Position numbers and translations under genes: made by a program. DNA of 64,000 nt, from contig NZ_JALPVJ010000013.1 in assembly GCF_023544445.1 (NCBI RefSeq), positions 186,001-250,000 on the forward strand, read 5' to 3'. The first letter of the stretch is position 1. Every line of letters begins with the position of its first letter. The notes under the pieces were generated by a model. It saw nothing but the letters and a program-made list of their open reading frames with translations. It was not told the DNA's origin and did no database searches. Positions 17,358 to 25,977 of the stretch are shown piece by piece. The stretch comes from Actinoplanes sp. M2I2 (lineage in GTDB: Bacteria > Actinomycetota > Actinomycetes > Mycobacteriales > Micromonosporaceae).

Positions 17358-18011
17358 TCAGTACGGGGCTGTCCGCGAGAAGACGGCCAACCAGGCGGGC
17401 ACCGGCGTGGGTGACCGAGTCTCGATGACGTCTTCCTCGAGGGACCGGGTCTGCCACCCCTCGGCGAACGTGTCGGTCAGCTCCTCGCGGCGCAACCGTC
17501 GTGGCCCCGTGTCGCCGGGCATCCGGTCGCTGAAGCCCAGCATCAGGTAACGGCCGCCGGCCGGGACCGTGGCATTCAGGACGCCGACGAACTTGCGGCG
17601 GTCGGCGTCGTTCAGAACGTGGAACAGGCCACAGTCGACGACGGTGTCGAAGGTCTCGCCCAGCGCCGGGAGGTCGAGCACATCGCCGACCAGGAAACGG
17701 GCGTCCAGCCCGCGTTCCGCCCTGCGCTGCTTTGCGATGGCGATCGCGGTCGGAACGATGTCCACACCCGTCGCGTTCAGCCCGAGCGAAGCCGCCAGCA
17801 ACGCGTGCTCGCCGGTGCCGCAGCCGACGTCGAGGACGCGGCCGGTCAGCAGGCCGTGCTCCGCCGCCCGGCGGAACGCCCCCTGCGGACGACCGATCTC
17901 CCACGGTGGCGGGGGGCCGTCATAGACGTCGAGATACGACTCGGCCTGGTCGGCGTCATCGAGCATCGGAATGGCGTCGAGATCTTCGGAACCATGCATG
18001 GGACGAACCAT
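17358..18011 (-). CDS. Class I SAM-dependent methyltransferase
   Basis: This protein has 217 residues. Motif I, VLDVGCGTGEHAL at 59-71, binds S-adenosylmethionine. Motif II is the acidic end of the second strand (GLNATGVDI), and FLVGDVLDLP and FDTVVDCGLFHVL follow in the right order for the Rossmann-like fold. The overall form resembles the Methyltransf_25 / thiopurine-methyltransferase-like group, whose members modify small molecules in the cytosol. An ATG 12 nt downstream (17999) is an alternative start. Neighbours give no clue to the substrate. It converges on the AraC-type gene with 37 bp between the stops and no clear terminator. Confidence 0.85.
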   Translation of the reverse strand: MVRPMHGSEDLDAIPMLDDADQAESYLDVYDGPPPPWEIGRPQGAFRRAAEHGLLTGRVLDVGCGTGEHALLAASLGLNATGVDIVPTAIAIAKQRRAERGLDARFLVGDVLDLPALGETFDTVVDCGLFHVLNDADRRKFVGVLNATVPAGGRYLMLGFSDRMPGDTGPRRLRREELTDTFAEGWQTRSLEEDVIETRSPTPVPAWLAVFSRTAPY

Positions 18012-18414
18012 AAACGGCGCTGTCGCGGAATGGAGTGCTTGCGCCCATAATTGCGGTTTCGAGCCATTGTCATCATGACTCCGATATCGGATGGCGATGT
18101 CTCGCCGGCCGGCCGTTGTGGCATCAGCCGGCCGAGACCTATTCTACTGTCCACATCGTTCGTTCTCTCACGACAGTTGGCGCTCCCGTACAAGGTCAGG
18201 CGATCTCAGGATGCTTAGCCTTCAAGAACTGGACGGGGAATCCCGTCCACCCGATCACCGCTGCGCCGCCGCCCGCAAGGGCCAATCTCCATGAGGGAAT
18301 TGCTGTCGCGACGGTTGGCCGAACCATGGGTCATCGGAAATGAAGGACTGGCGGGGACGCCGCTATCCGACGCCGCGGCAATGGTCGCGCGTCGATCGAC
18401 GAATGGGATTGACG
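18012..18414. other. Long intergenic region with a perfect palindrome and a hairpin
   Basis: No gene was identified in about 400 bp. It contains the perfect 12-bp palindrome TCCGATATCGGA (18080-18091), a likely protein-binding site, and a perfect hairpin GGACGGG-GAAT-CCCGTCC (18231-18248) that lies in the probable 5' leader of the downstream secreted hydrolase. Whether the hairpin ends transcription or controls the leader cannot be told from sequence. The region is less GC-rich than the coding flanks. Confidence 0.5.
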
Positions 18415-20637
18415 ATGGAGCTTTCACGAAGACGCCGCGGCAGAGCCGTGGCGGTGTTGTCGGTCGGCCTGGTGCTGGCCGGGGCCGAGGTGGTGACGTC
18501 TCCGGCGGCCAACGCCATCCGAGGCGGTCAGAACTCCGCCACGCTGGACGGTCAAGTTCAGTTCTATGTGTCCGAAGGCGGGCGGATCGGCGATCCGTCC
18601 GAGTTCACCTGCGGGGGAACGCTCATCAGCCGGGAGTGGGTCCTGACCGCCAAGCACTGCTTCACGACCACTGGTGCGACGGAGGCCAACTCGGGGTTTC
18701 TGATCGGGGATCGTCAAGGCGGGCGGGGCGAGCCTCATACGCTGGAGTCGATTCATCTCGAGCCGAACACCGACGTCGCCCTGGTGCAGCTCGAGGACCC
18801 GGTGAGCAACCCGGCCTGGGTCCAGGAGTACGGACTGGGGGTGCCCGCCGTGAACCAGAACGTCTCCTTGCGCGGCTGGGGCTCCGACACCGAGGACATG
18901 CGGTCGCCGCTGCAGGTGGCGACGTTCCGGGTCAGAGACACCCGGGACCCGGATGGCGAGGAGGGCGCACGGCTGTCGCTGGACGACATCAATCAGGGCT
19001 ATCCGGAGGCGGGCGACTCCGGTGGTGGCGTCAAGGCGGGCTCACTGATCTTCGCCGTGTATGTCGCCGCCGATGACGACGACCCGGTCGCCTTCGCCGT
19101 GCCGATCGAGGACGTCGCCGACTGGATTCAACGGACCAGTGGAGTGGGGCCGAGCCAGAGCAACCCGGTGGTCGCCGTCCGCGTCATGCCCCTCGGTGAC
19201 TCGATCACCGACGGCGTCGGCAGTTCCACCGGCAACGGGTATCGGGCCAGGCTGCGGCAGAATCTCTCCGGCGCGGGGTACCGCACGGACCTCGTCGGGT
19301 CGGTGCGATCGGGCAACCTGGGCGACCCGGAGCACGAAGGGCACTCGGGCTGGGTGATCAACGAGATCACGGGCGCCGCCCGCTCGTTCGTACCCGCGTT
19401 CCGGCCCAGCGTCGTGCTGGTGCACGCGGGCACGAACGACATGGCCCGCAACATCGACCCGGCCGGTGCGCCGTCCCGGCTCGCGGCGCTGGTCGATCAG
19501 GTCCAGCGCGACGCCCCGGACGCGGTGGTCGTCGTCGCGACCCTGGTGCCGATGGCCGACAGCGCGGGCCAGGCCCGTACCGCCGCCTTCAACCAGAGTG
19601 TCCGCGCGCTGGTCCGCCAGCGCGAGAGCGAAGGCCGGCGGATCGGCCTCGTCGACCTGGGTTCGGTCACCACGGCCGACCTGGCCGACGGTCTGCACCC
19701 CAACGACCGCGGGTACGACAAGATGGGCGATGCCTTCTTCGAGGGCATCCAGGCCGCGGGGAGGAGGGGCTGGCTCAAGGAACCGTCGGCCGGCGATCAG
19801 TCGCCCTGCCCCGCGCCCGGCGGCGCCTGGCTGCCGCGGGGCCGGATCGCCTCCGGCACGGGGCCCGGCCCGAACATCCGCTTCGCCGACGTCGACGGTG
19901 ACACCCGCGACGACTACCTCGTTCTCAACACCGACGGTTCGGTCGACGCGTGGCGCAACACCGGAGGCGACCAGAACGGCGTCCCCGGATGGAACCCGCT
20001 CGGCCCCATCGCCGCAGGCGTCGGCGTCCCGTCGACCGCCGTGCGCTTCGCCGACATCAACGGTGACCGCAAGGACGACTACCTGGTCGTCGGGTCAGGC
20101 GGTTCGGTCGACGCGTGGATCAACACCGGCGGTGACTCCGTCGGTCGGCCGGGCTGGGTGCCGCAGGGCCGCATCGCCACCGGTGTACCGGAAGCTCGCG
20201 GCCGCATCCTGGAGTTCGCGGACATCAAGGGTGACGAGCGCGACGACTACCTGCTGGTGGACCGGTCCACCGCCGTGCTTGCCTGGCAGAACGTCGGCGG
20301 CGACCAGAACGGGGTGCCCGGCTGGAACCCCCGCGGCCAGATCGCGACCGGAGTGGGCGGCATCCAGGATCGCATCATGTTCGCCGACGTCACCTGTGAC
20401 CGCTTCGACGACTACCTGGTCGTCTCTTCGCAGAACGCCATGGAAGGCTGGCGCAACCTCGGCGGCGCCGACTCGTCCGGTCTGCCGGGCTGGGCGCCGA
20501 TGGGCCGCATCGCCAGCGGTCTCGACGGAGCCCTGCGCCTGGCCGACGTCAACGGCGACGGCCTCGACGACTACCTGATCGTGGGCAGCAACGGCTCGGT
20601 CGACGCCTGGATGAACAACGGCGGCGACCGGGGCTGA
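18415..20637 (+). CDS. Secreted fusion: trypsin-like protease + SGNH/GDSL hydrolase + VCBS/FG-GAP repeats
   Basis: The chosen ATG at 18415 puts a classic signal peptide first (ELSRRRRG, then VAVLSVGLVLAGA, cut near PAANA-IRGG); in-frame ATGs at 18340 and 18403 would only add a charged extension. Of 740 residues, 45-245 form an S1 trypsin domain with the triad visible: His81 in LTAKHCF, Asp120 in DVALVQLEDP, Ser202 in GDSGGGV. A second enzyme follows at about 255-450, an SGNH esterase/lipase with Ser263 in LGDSITDG, Asn341 in AGTNDM, and Asp425 and His428 in DGLHPND. The tail (about 480-740) has six ~45-residue units with FADVDGDTRDDYLV, GSVDAW and NTGGD, which are calcium-binding VCBS-like propeller blades. 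Such proteins act outside the cell on polymers. Both enzymatic triads look intact. Confidence 0.9.
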   Translation: MELSRRRRGRAVAVLSVGLVLAGAEVVTSPAANAIRGGQNSATLDGQVQFYVSEGGRIGDPSEFTCGGTLISREWVLTAKHCFTTTGATEANSGFLIGDRQGGRGEPHTLESIHLEPNTDVALVQLEDPVSNPAWVQEYGLGVPAVNQNVSLRGWGSDTEDMRSPLQVATFRVRDTRDPDGEEGARLSLDDINQGYPEAGDSGGGVKAGSLIFAVYVAADDDDPVAFAVPIEDVADWIQRTSGVGPSQSNPVVAVRVMPLGDSITDGVGSSTGNGYRARLRQNLSGAGYRTDLVGSVRSGNLGDPEHEGHSGWVINEITGAARSFVPAFRPSVVLVHAGTNDMARNIDPAGAPSRLAALVDQVQRDAPDAVVVVATLVPMADSAGQARTAAFNQSVRALVRQRESEGRRIGLVDLGSVTTADLADGLHPNDRGYDKMGDAFFEGIQAAGRRGWLKEPSAGDQSPCPAPGGAWLPRGRIASGTGPGPNIRFADVDGDTRDDYLVLNTDGSVDAWRNTGGDQNGVPGWNPLGPIAAGVGVPSTAVRFADINGDRKDDYLVVGSGGSVDAWINTGGDSVGRPGWVPQGRIATGVPEARGRILEFADIKGDERDDYLLVDRSTAVLAWQNVGGDQNGVPGWNPRGQIATGVGGIQDRIMFADVTCDRFDDYLVVSSQNAMEGWRNLGGADSSGLPGWAPMGRIASGLDGALRLADVNGDGLDDYLIVGSNGSVDAWMNNGGDRG

Positions 20638-20672
20638 CCGCTGCCCCAGACGCCCTGCCGGGGCGCTGGGTT

Positions 20673-20712
20673 CCGCGGCGCGGGGAGGGTACTTCGCCTC
20701 CCCGCACCGCGG
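20673..20712 (+). terminator. Strong hairpin terminator of the protease-esterase gene
   Basis: GCGGGGAGG (20680-20688) pairs with CCTCCCCGC (20697-20705) around an 8-nt loop, extended by CCGCGG on both sides after one mismatch. It lies 36 bp past the stop. There is no U-tract, as is common in actinobacteria. Confidence 0.7.
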
Positions 20713-20901
20713 GGCGCTGCCGGAAGCGGCCGACGTCTCCCCAGGCCGGGCCGGCCGCACCGGCCTGCAGCAACCCCGATCGGCCAGGGTGCTCCCGTGC
20801 GCTTCGGCAGATCTGGCTGACAGTGAGATCACGGGCGTATCCGTCTTGACAAAACCCGATGAGTCGGCGATCGCCATTCGCCGTGAACAAGGATGGTATG
20901 A

Positions 20902-21930
20902 ATGCAGAAGTCCGCGCATTTGGTGGGAAGCGTACCGTTGGCTTCGGCCGAGGATGTTTTCCGGGCCGCCGCTGGAACGCTGAGCGACGCTTTGAAGCGC
21001 CTACCTGATGGCGAGACCGGCCCCCGCGCGATGTGGGTCGGATGGCAAGTCCCGCTTTTTGCCGCACAGGACACCTTCGAGCAGTTCGTGGTATCGGGAT
21101 TGCCGCAGTTCCGAGTGCGTGCCGGCGCGGACGTCGGGCAGGTGCACTTCGGTGAGCTGGGTTATGCGAAGGCCGCGACCACTTCTTACCAGATTTTCGC
21201 GATGCTGAAGACCGCCGGCCTGATCAAGCAGGATGTGCGCTTCCAGGTCAGCCTCCCGACGCCTCGAGCGACAATGGGCGGGCTGCTGCCGGACGAGGCC
21301 GACCAACAAGTCCTCGAGCCCTTGTACCGGGAAGCTCTGATCCGGGAGTTACACGAGATCGCGGACCGGATCCCACACGCCGAACTTGCGATTCAGTGGG
21401 ATGTGGCCCTGGAGTTCGCTGCGATGGAGGGGGTCGCACTCCTGAGTGGGAACGCGCCGCCACGTGCGGGCCGCACTCCGGTATCAGAGGTGGCTACCTC
21501 ATTGTCGGCACTGGCGGACGTCGTCCCACCGAACGTTGAACTGGGTTTTCATTTCTGCTACGGGGACGTCGCCCATCGGCACTTCATTCAGCCGAAAGAC
21601 ACTGGATTGATGGTCGAGTTGGCAACGGCGTTCCTGCCGGAGGTCGATCGTCGCGTTCAGTGGCTTCATCTGCCGGTTCCCGTCGATCGCGATGATGCAG
21701 AGTACTTTCGCCCTCTAGGCTCCTTGCCCCGCGCCCACTTCGACGAACTGTATCTCGGTCTGTTGCACATTTCGGATGGCGTGCAAGGAGCCTTGCGACG
21801 TATTGATGCCGCCCGCGCACTTGCCGGGGACTTCGGAGTCGCGACGGAGTGTGGATTCGGTCGACGCCGACCCGAGACCGTGCCGGCATTACTGGCGCTT
21901 CACCGCGAGGTCATCGACATGGCCGCATAA
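20902..21930 (+). CDS. UROD/MetE-like TIM-barrel protein of unknown function
   Basis: This 342-residue protein starts with ATG after AAGGATGG. Its pattern recalls the cobalamin-independent methionine synthase / uroporphyrinogen decarboxylase barrel: an N-terminal HLVGSVPLAS strand, PDGETG, an aromatic segment QVSLPTPRATM, the strand LAIQWDVALEF, GFHFCYGD with His and Cys, VQWLHLPVP, and a C-terminal VATECGFGRRRP in the position where MetE carries its last zinc ligand. It is much shorter than full MetE (~750), so it is not a housekeeping methionine synthase. Related short proteins are annotated as hypothetical or MetE-like. Base composition is visibly lower in GC than its neighbours, which hints at transfer. 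The substrate is unknown. Confidence 0.6.
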   Translation: MQKSAHLVGSVPLASAEDVFRAAAGTLSDALKRLPDGETGPRAMWVGWQVPLFAAQDTFEQFVVSGLPQFRVRAGADVGQVHFGELGYAKAATTSYQIFAMLKTAGLIKQDVRFQVSLPTPRATMGGLLPDEADQQVLEPLYREALIRELHEIADRIPHAELAIQWDVALEFAAMEGVALLSGNAPPRAGRTPVSEVATSLSALADVVPPNVELGFHFCYGDVAHRHFIQPKDTGLMVELATAFLPEVDRRVQWLHLPVPVDRDDAEYFRPLGSLPRAHFDELYLGLLHISDGVQGALRRIDAARALAGDFGVATECGFGRRRPETVPALLALHREVIDMAA

Positions 21931-21983
21931 TCACGGCCGTGGCCCGCTGAGCGAGTGTCGCGGCCGGCATGTCCGCCGAAGCT

Positions 21984-22014
21984 TTGCGGCCGGGCTTGAT
22001 TTGCCCGGCCGCAA
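21984..22014. terminator. Bidirectional terminator between convergent genes
   Basis: A perfect 12-bp stem TTGCGGCCGGGC / GCCCGGCCGCAA with a 7-nt loop (TTGATTT), between the MetE-like gene and the VOC gene. Confidence 0.8.
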
Positions 22015-22066
22015 GGTAGGCCTTGAGTTGAGCCTTGTGCCACTTGGTTGAGGGTGCGGGATCGTG

Positions 22067-22633
22067 TCAGGGCTTCTGGACCGAAGGAGGGTTTCCGGCG
22101 CGTAGGTTGGCCATGGCCGCGATCGTTGCGTTGTCGAACCAGAGGATCTCGGTGTAGATGCCGGTCAGCGGCCGCGAGTCGAAATAAGCGAAATGAGTGC
22201 CGCCGGTCGAGAAGTTTCCGGCCTGTTCGATCGGGCCGAAAGCGGTGGTCAGATCGGCGACCGCGGCGTCGAAGTCGTACACCTGGAAGCCGAGATGGTG
22301 GAATCCGCCGGCCGGTCGTTCATCGAGGAACTCGGTGTAGAGGTTGGGATCGCCGCCGGGGCGGGGACTGATGACTTCGATGTTGGTGTCGCCGATGTAG
22401 CCCAGGGCCATGTCGACGCGTACGTCGATCGGTTTGCCGCGCAGCGTCGTCTCCAGCAGTGGCGCGTTATCGAGGATCCAGAACCCGGCCGGGCCGTAGA
22501 CCTTCTCGAACTCGGCGCACTTGGCTTGCAGGTCGGGTGCGACCACACACCATTGGAAGAATCCCTGGGCCAGCTGGTTGGTCGCCGGGCGGGCCAGGTC
22601 GAACGCGGTCAGTCTCTCGACGGTGTCGGGCAT
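22067..22633 (-). CDS. VOC (glyoxalase/bleomycin-resistance fold) family protein
   Basis: Start at ATG 22633, which follows AAGGAGG by 7 nt; the longer in-frame start at 22660 lies upstream of this ribosome site and is rejected. The 188-residue product has the paired beta-alpha-beta-beta-beta units of the vicinal oxygen chelate fold. Likely metal ligands are the His in QGFFQWCVVAPDL or nearby, the His pair in GGFHHLGFQVYD, and the Glu in YTEILWFDN. Members bind a divalent metal and act as lyases, isomerases or dioxygenases, or only bind ligands. It is the last gene of a minus-strand set with the SnoaL-like and FAD-oxidase genes, so it probably acts on the same small aromatic or polyketide-like compound; this is an inference. 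Confidence 0.82.
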   Translation of the reverse strand: MPDTVERLTAFDLARPATNQLAQGFFQWCVVAPDLQAKCAEFEKVYGPAGFWILDNAPLLETTLRGKPIDVRVDMALGYIGDTNIEVISPRPGGDPNLYTEFLDERPAGGFHHLGFQVYDFDAAVADLTTAFGPIEQAGNFSTGGTHFAYFDSRPLTGIYTEILWFDNATIAAMANLRAGNPPSVQKP

Positions 22634-22699
22634 GGGTGCCTCCTTGATCGGGTGGTGCAAGTCATGCCCGGCGCTGGACGGCGACGCTCGGGTCAGTTG

Positions 22700-23512
22700 T
22701 CAGGCGGCGCGTACGGCGTCGAGGTCGAGCAGGAACTCGACGGAGCCGATCTTGCCGTCCCGGACGTGGTAGAAGGCCATCTCCGGCATGCGGAACGGGC
22801 GTCCGGTCGGCTCGATTCCGAACCAGGTCTTGACCGCTGTGCCGGTGTCGGTGAACCGGACCGCGATCACGTCGTCCTGGATCTGGAGATTCTCGATACC
22901 CCAGTGGAAGTCGGGGACCGCGTCGATGTTGGACTCGATCACCGCGATGTAGTCGGCCAGCGGGGTGGGCGTGGAGTTCACGATCACCGGGTCGTGGACG
23001 TACTTGCTCAGAGTGCCGACGCGACGTTCGTTGAGGGCATCGATGTAGCCCTGGTACAGCGCGGGAATGTCGGTCTGCGGCGCCGGCTGGAGCTGGGCGA
23101 GCATGCCGCGAACGTCGTACAGGCACCACTCCTCGACGAGCTTGCCGTCGTCGTCGAAGCGGAAGATGTTGAGCAGGTCGAGGGCGAACGGCCGGCCGGT
23201 CGGCGGCAGGACTCCGACCGGAGACGCAGTGAACTCCTGGTCGAAGTGGCCCGACATGCGGGTCTGCGCGCCGACCCACTGACCCTCGACCACCATGTGG
23301 CCGCGAGTGACGGCGAAATCGCTGAAGGCAGCCCGCATGGCGGCCCAGAAGGTCTTGAGCCCGGCCAGATCGGCGTCGCCGTCCGGGCCGTGGAAGACGA
23401 AGCCGGGACCGAAATACTCGTCGAGGACGGTTTCGTCGCCGCCGGCGATTCCCTGCTGTCCGACCCGGATGAGGGCGTCGACAATGTCGGTGCGATCGAC
23501 GGTGCTGTTCAT
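22700..23512 (-). CDS. Double SnoaL-like (NTF2-fold) protein
   Basis: ATG at 23512 follows GGAAAAG. The 270-residue product consists of two tandem NTF2/SnoaL-type domains, about 8-125 and 140-265. Each has the pattern of N-terminal helices, a cone-shaped sheet, and an ending of the type PTGRPFALDLLNIFRFDDDG or PTGRPFRMPEMAFYHVRDG, then a Glu-rich last strand. SnoaL relatives cyclise or isomerise polyketides or bind hydrophobic ligands; two-domain forms are common in actinobacterial catabolic clusters and are usually unassigned. It lies 66 bp upstream of the VOC gene and 164 bp downstream of the FAD oxidase in the same direction, so one pathway is likely. A truncated relative lies at 29699-29872. 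Confidence 0.83.
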   Translation of the reverse strand: MNSTVDRTDIVDALIRVGQQGIAGGDETVLDEYFGPGFVFHGPDGDADLAGLKTFWAAMRAAFSDFAVTRGHMVVEGQWVGAQTRMSGHFDQEFTASPVGVLPPTGRPFALDLLNIFRFDDDGKLVEEWCLYDVRGMLAQLQPAPQTDIPALYQGYIDALNERRVGTLSKYVHDPVIVNSTPTPLADYIAVIESNIDAVPDFHWGIENLQIQDDVIAVRFTDTGTAVKTWFGIEPTGRPFRMPEMAFYHVRDGKIGSVEFLLDLDAVRAA

Positions 23513-23676
23513 CGCTTTTCCTTTGCCTAGTTGTACGGATGCGCTGCTCAACGCCTTACCCAAAGCTGTCAGACTCGGTTGCACCACAGCCTGGTTCGAG
23601 CAACCTGGGGCGGCAGGCCAGCAAGATCTCGACCTGTCGCTGTGCGACGATGGCCGGCCGCTGCCTCGTTGCCGGA

Positions 23677-25062
23677 CTACGTCGCCGGGGCGATGTTGTG
23701 GTTGATGCGGAACATGTTGGCCGGGTCGTAGACCTTCTTGAGCTGCGCCAGGCGTGCGTAGAGGTCTTCTCCGTACAACAAGCGGATGGCGCTCTGATCG
23801 GTTGCTTCGTCGGGCGAGAGAAAGGCGACCATGCGGCGTTCGTGGCCCCACGGGCGCAGCCGGTCGATCAGCTCGGCCAAGGCAACCCGGTTGGCCGGCG
23901 CCTGCTCCAGCGGGCCGACGCCGAAGGCGAAGACCTGGAAGGGCACCGCTCGGGCCGGTATGGCGTCCGCGGTCAGCGGCTCGCGGGACAAGGCGCCGCC
24001 GAGCGCGCGGATCTCGACACTCGCCAGCGTGCTGCCGGAGCCGGGGCCGGCCACCTCGTAGAACGCCTCGACTGTCTCCGCATTCAGCTCTCGCAGACCG
24101 ATCGATCGGTCGACATACGGTATGGGTGAGGGCGGGTCCATGTGGATGGTCGCTGCCTGGGCGTACGGGAGATCGGCCACCGATTCCATGATGAGCGGGG
24201 CCAGCCGGCGTAGCGGCTCGATCAGCCGGTTGCCTTCGGCGGCCGACCCCAGGAAAGCAATGCGGGTGTGCAGCACGAACACGCCCCGCAACGGCTCGGG
24301 CAGAGCGGGGTCCGGGGGCAGGCGCTGGATGGCGATGGACGATGTCATCTCTTCCGGGACCGTGGCGGCCCATCGGCGCCAGCCGTTCAGCACCGGGCGC
24401 AGGTCGTCACCGGAGAACCACAGGCCGCCACCGAAAACGCGGGTGATCGGGAAGACCCGCATCTCGACGGCGGTGACCACCCCGAAATTGCCTTTCGTGC
24501 CGCGGACGGCGAAGAACAGGTCCGGGTCGCTGTCGGCGGTGATACGCCGGGCCCGGCCGTCGGCGGTGACGATCTCGATGGCGGTCACGTGTTCGGCCGC
24601 CCAGCCCAGGTGGCGTCCCAGCGTGGGGCTCTGGCCGCCACCGAGCAGGTAGCCGATGACTCCCACGGTGGAGGACGAGCCGCTCATCGGGGCCAGACCG
24701 TGCGGGGTGACGGCGTCGAGGACGTCCTGCCACAACGCCGCGCCCTGGACCCGTACGGAAGCGGCCTCGACATCGAGGGAGACGCCGCTCATCCTTCGCA
24801 TGGTGATCAGAAGGCTGTTGTCGGAAGGAGCGGCGACGATGTGGCCGCCTCCTCGGATCGCCACGGCGAGACCATTGGCGGCCGCGAAGCGAACCGCCTT
24901 TTCGACGTCGGCGACGGTGGCCGCGCCCACCGCGACAACAGGACGCAGCGGCGTCAGCAAGTTGTAGGTCGAGCATTCCTCGTCGTATCCGACCTGTCCG
25001 GGTACGAAGGTGGGACCGGTGAGAGCCCCGGACAGCTCAGCCGTATCGATCGGGACAGCCAT
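23677..25062 (-). CDS. FAD-binding (berberine-bridge / VAO-type) oxidoreductase
   Basis: Start at ATG 25062 after AAAGGACT; upstream in-frame starts lack a ribosome site. The 461-residue protein has the PCMH FAD domain at about 35-205. RGGGHIVAAPSDNSLLI contains the His that covalently holds FAD in this family, followed by VGVIGYLLGGGQSPTLGR and VTADGRARR. The substrate domain follows, and the C-terminal BBE motif is clear (YDPANMFRINHNI). The usual second anchor, a Cys in the GxCxxVG loop, is Ser here (SGSSSTVGV), so single-point attachment of FAD is predicted. Enzymes of this type oxidise sugars, alkaloids or polyketides with oxygen. It heads a likely operon with the SnoaL-like and VOC genes. 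Confidence 0.9.
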   Translation of the reverse strand: MAVPIDTAELSGALTGPTFVPGQVGYDEECSTYNLLTPLRPVVAVGAATVADVEKAVRFAAANGLAVAIRGGGHIVAAPSDNSLLITMRRMSGVSLDVEAASVRVQGAALWQDVLDAVTPHGLAPMSGSSSTVGVIGYLLGGGQSPTLGRHLGWAAEHVTAIEIVTADGRARRITADSDPDLFFAVRGTKGNFGVVTAVEMRVFPITRVFGGGLWFSGDDLRPVLNGWRRWAATVPEEMTSSIAIQRLPPDPALPEPLRGVFVLHTRIAFLGSAAEGNRLIEPLRRLAPLIMESVADLPYAQAATIHMDPPSPIPYVDRSIGLRELNAETVEAFYEVAGPGSGSTLASVEIRALGGALSREPLTADAIPARAVPFQVFAFGVGPLEQAPANRVALAELIDRLRPWGHERRMVAFLSPDEATDQSAIRLLYGEDLYARLAQLKKVYDPANMFRINHNIAPAT

Positions 25063-25494
25063 CGCTGTGAGTCCTTTGCGTTGGTGATCAGCCGCCGATC
25101 CGACGGCGGCAACTGACCCAAAGCTAAGGAACGACGTGCTTCCGGCATTGAACGCCTGCGCCAGGCGGCGAAGTGTGACGACGCCGACATCGTCACAGCT
25201 GAAATCCTCCGTGTAAGCGGGCCGACAGGTCACTGTTGGCGCGCGCGTTCAAGCCCGCAAGCAGGTGGCTCTCTAACCTTTGGCGTGTCCGCCGGACTGG
25301 TCCGGCACTTTGCGCCAGAAGGAAGCGTCACGCCGCCGACCGTGACGGACGGGTGAGGGTCGGGGAGGCTGGGGTTGTACGCCGAGCGGCTGGCCGACGA
25401 CGCTGATGGCCGTGCTGGACGAGGTCGTCATCGGACGGACGGTTCGGCCGGATGCGGGCCGGACGGCATGACGGTCCGCCGGCCCGCTCGCGAA
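25063..25494. other. Intergenic region upstream of the FAD oxidase with stacked dyads
   Basis: About 430 bp between the cupin and FAD-oxidase genes (both leftward). No supported gene was seen; short open frames on the plus strand do not resemble a known protein. The left part holds two dyads close to the oxidase start. Confidence 0.5.
25153..25197 (-). promoter_or_regulatory. Two adjacent inverted repeats, probable operator of the FAD-oxidase operon
   Basis: CGCCTG-CGC-CAGGCG (25153-25167) is followed by TGTGACGA-N8-TCGTCACA (25174-25197), the latter with perfect 8-bp arms. They lie 90-135 bp upstream of the oxidase start, where a repressor or activator site would be expected. The binding protein is unknown. 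Confidence 0.5.
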
Positions 25495-25977
25495 TCAGCT
25501 CGGGCTCGGCAGCTGGGTGTCGTACTTCTCCAGCAGGCCCAGCAGCCGGTCGTCGATGCGTTCCGGCCCCCACGGCTGCACCTGCACGCCCGGCTGCGCC
25601 TTGTCGCCGCCTTCGACGAACAACTGCTCGGCGCCGCCTGGGGTATAGAAGAACACCATGCTGGCGTGAGCCGTGCCCGCGTTGTGGAACCGATGTGTCG
25701 TCCCGCGGGGGATGAAGACGACATCGCCCGGGCCGGCTGCGAAGACGCGGTCCCCGTCGAGAAACTCCAGTTCGCCGTCGATCAGGTAGAACGTCTCGTC
25801 GGTCCCGGCGTGCTGGTGCGGCGCCGGACCGCCCCCCGGAGGCACCGAGGCCTTGACCAGACCGACGCGGCCGCCGGTGTCGGCCGCCGTCAGTTTGACG
25901 GTCAGCACGTCCCCGTTGAACCAGACGTCAGTTCCCGAAGAAGCCGGAAAGTGGAGACCGGGTACGTCGATGCTCAC
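25495..25977 (-). CDS. Single-domain cupin protein
   Basis: The GTG at 25977 follows GGAAAGG by ~7 nt; an in-frame ATG 96 nt upstream lacks a site. The 160-residue product is a small beta-barrel cupin. Motif 1 is PAPHQHAGTDETFYLIDGEL, supplying the two His and the Glu metal ligands. Motif 2 is GDVVFIPRGTTHRFHN, supplying the last His. All four ligands are present, so a metal-dependent dioxygenase or isomerase activity is possible, though many such proteins only sense small molecules. It is divergent from the AraC regulator at 26099, an arrangement that usually means regulator and target. Confidence 0.88.
   Translation of the reverse strand: MSIDVPGLHFPASSGTDVWFNGDVLTVKLTAADTGGRVGLVKASVPPGGGPAPHQHAGTDETFYLIDGELEFLDGDRVFAAGPGDVVFIPRGTTHRFHNAGTAHASMVFFYTPGGAEQLFVEGGDKAQPGVQVQPWGPERIDDRLLGLLEKYDTQLPSPS

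Noticed and set aside
18231..18248. Perfect hairpin in the leader of the protease-esterase gene as a c-di-AMP (ydaO) riboswitch
   Set aside because: Only one short stem-loop is visible; the conserved core and multi-stem layout of that riboswitch could not be found.
22193..23530. Plus-strand 445-codon frame over the VOC and SnoaL-like genes
   Set aside because: Antisense shadow; the minus-strand genes have good ribosome sites and family motifs.
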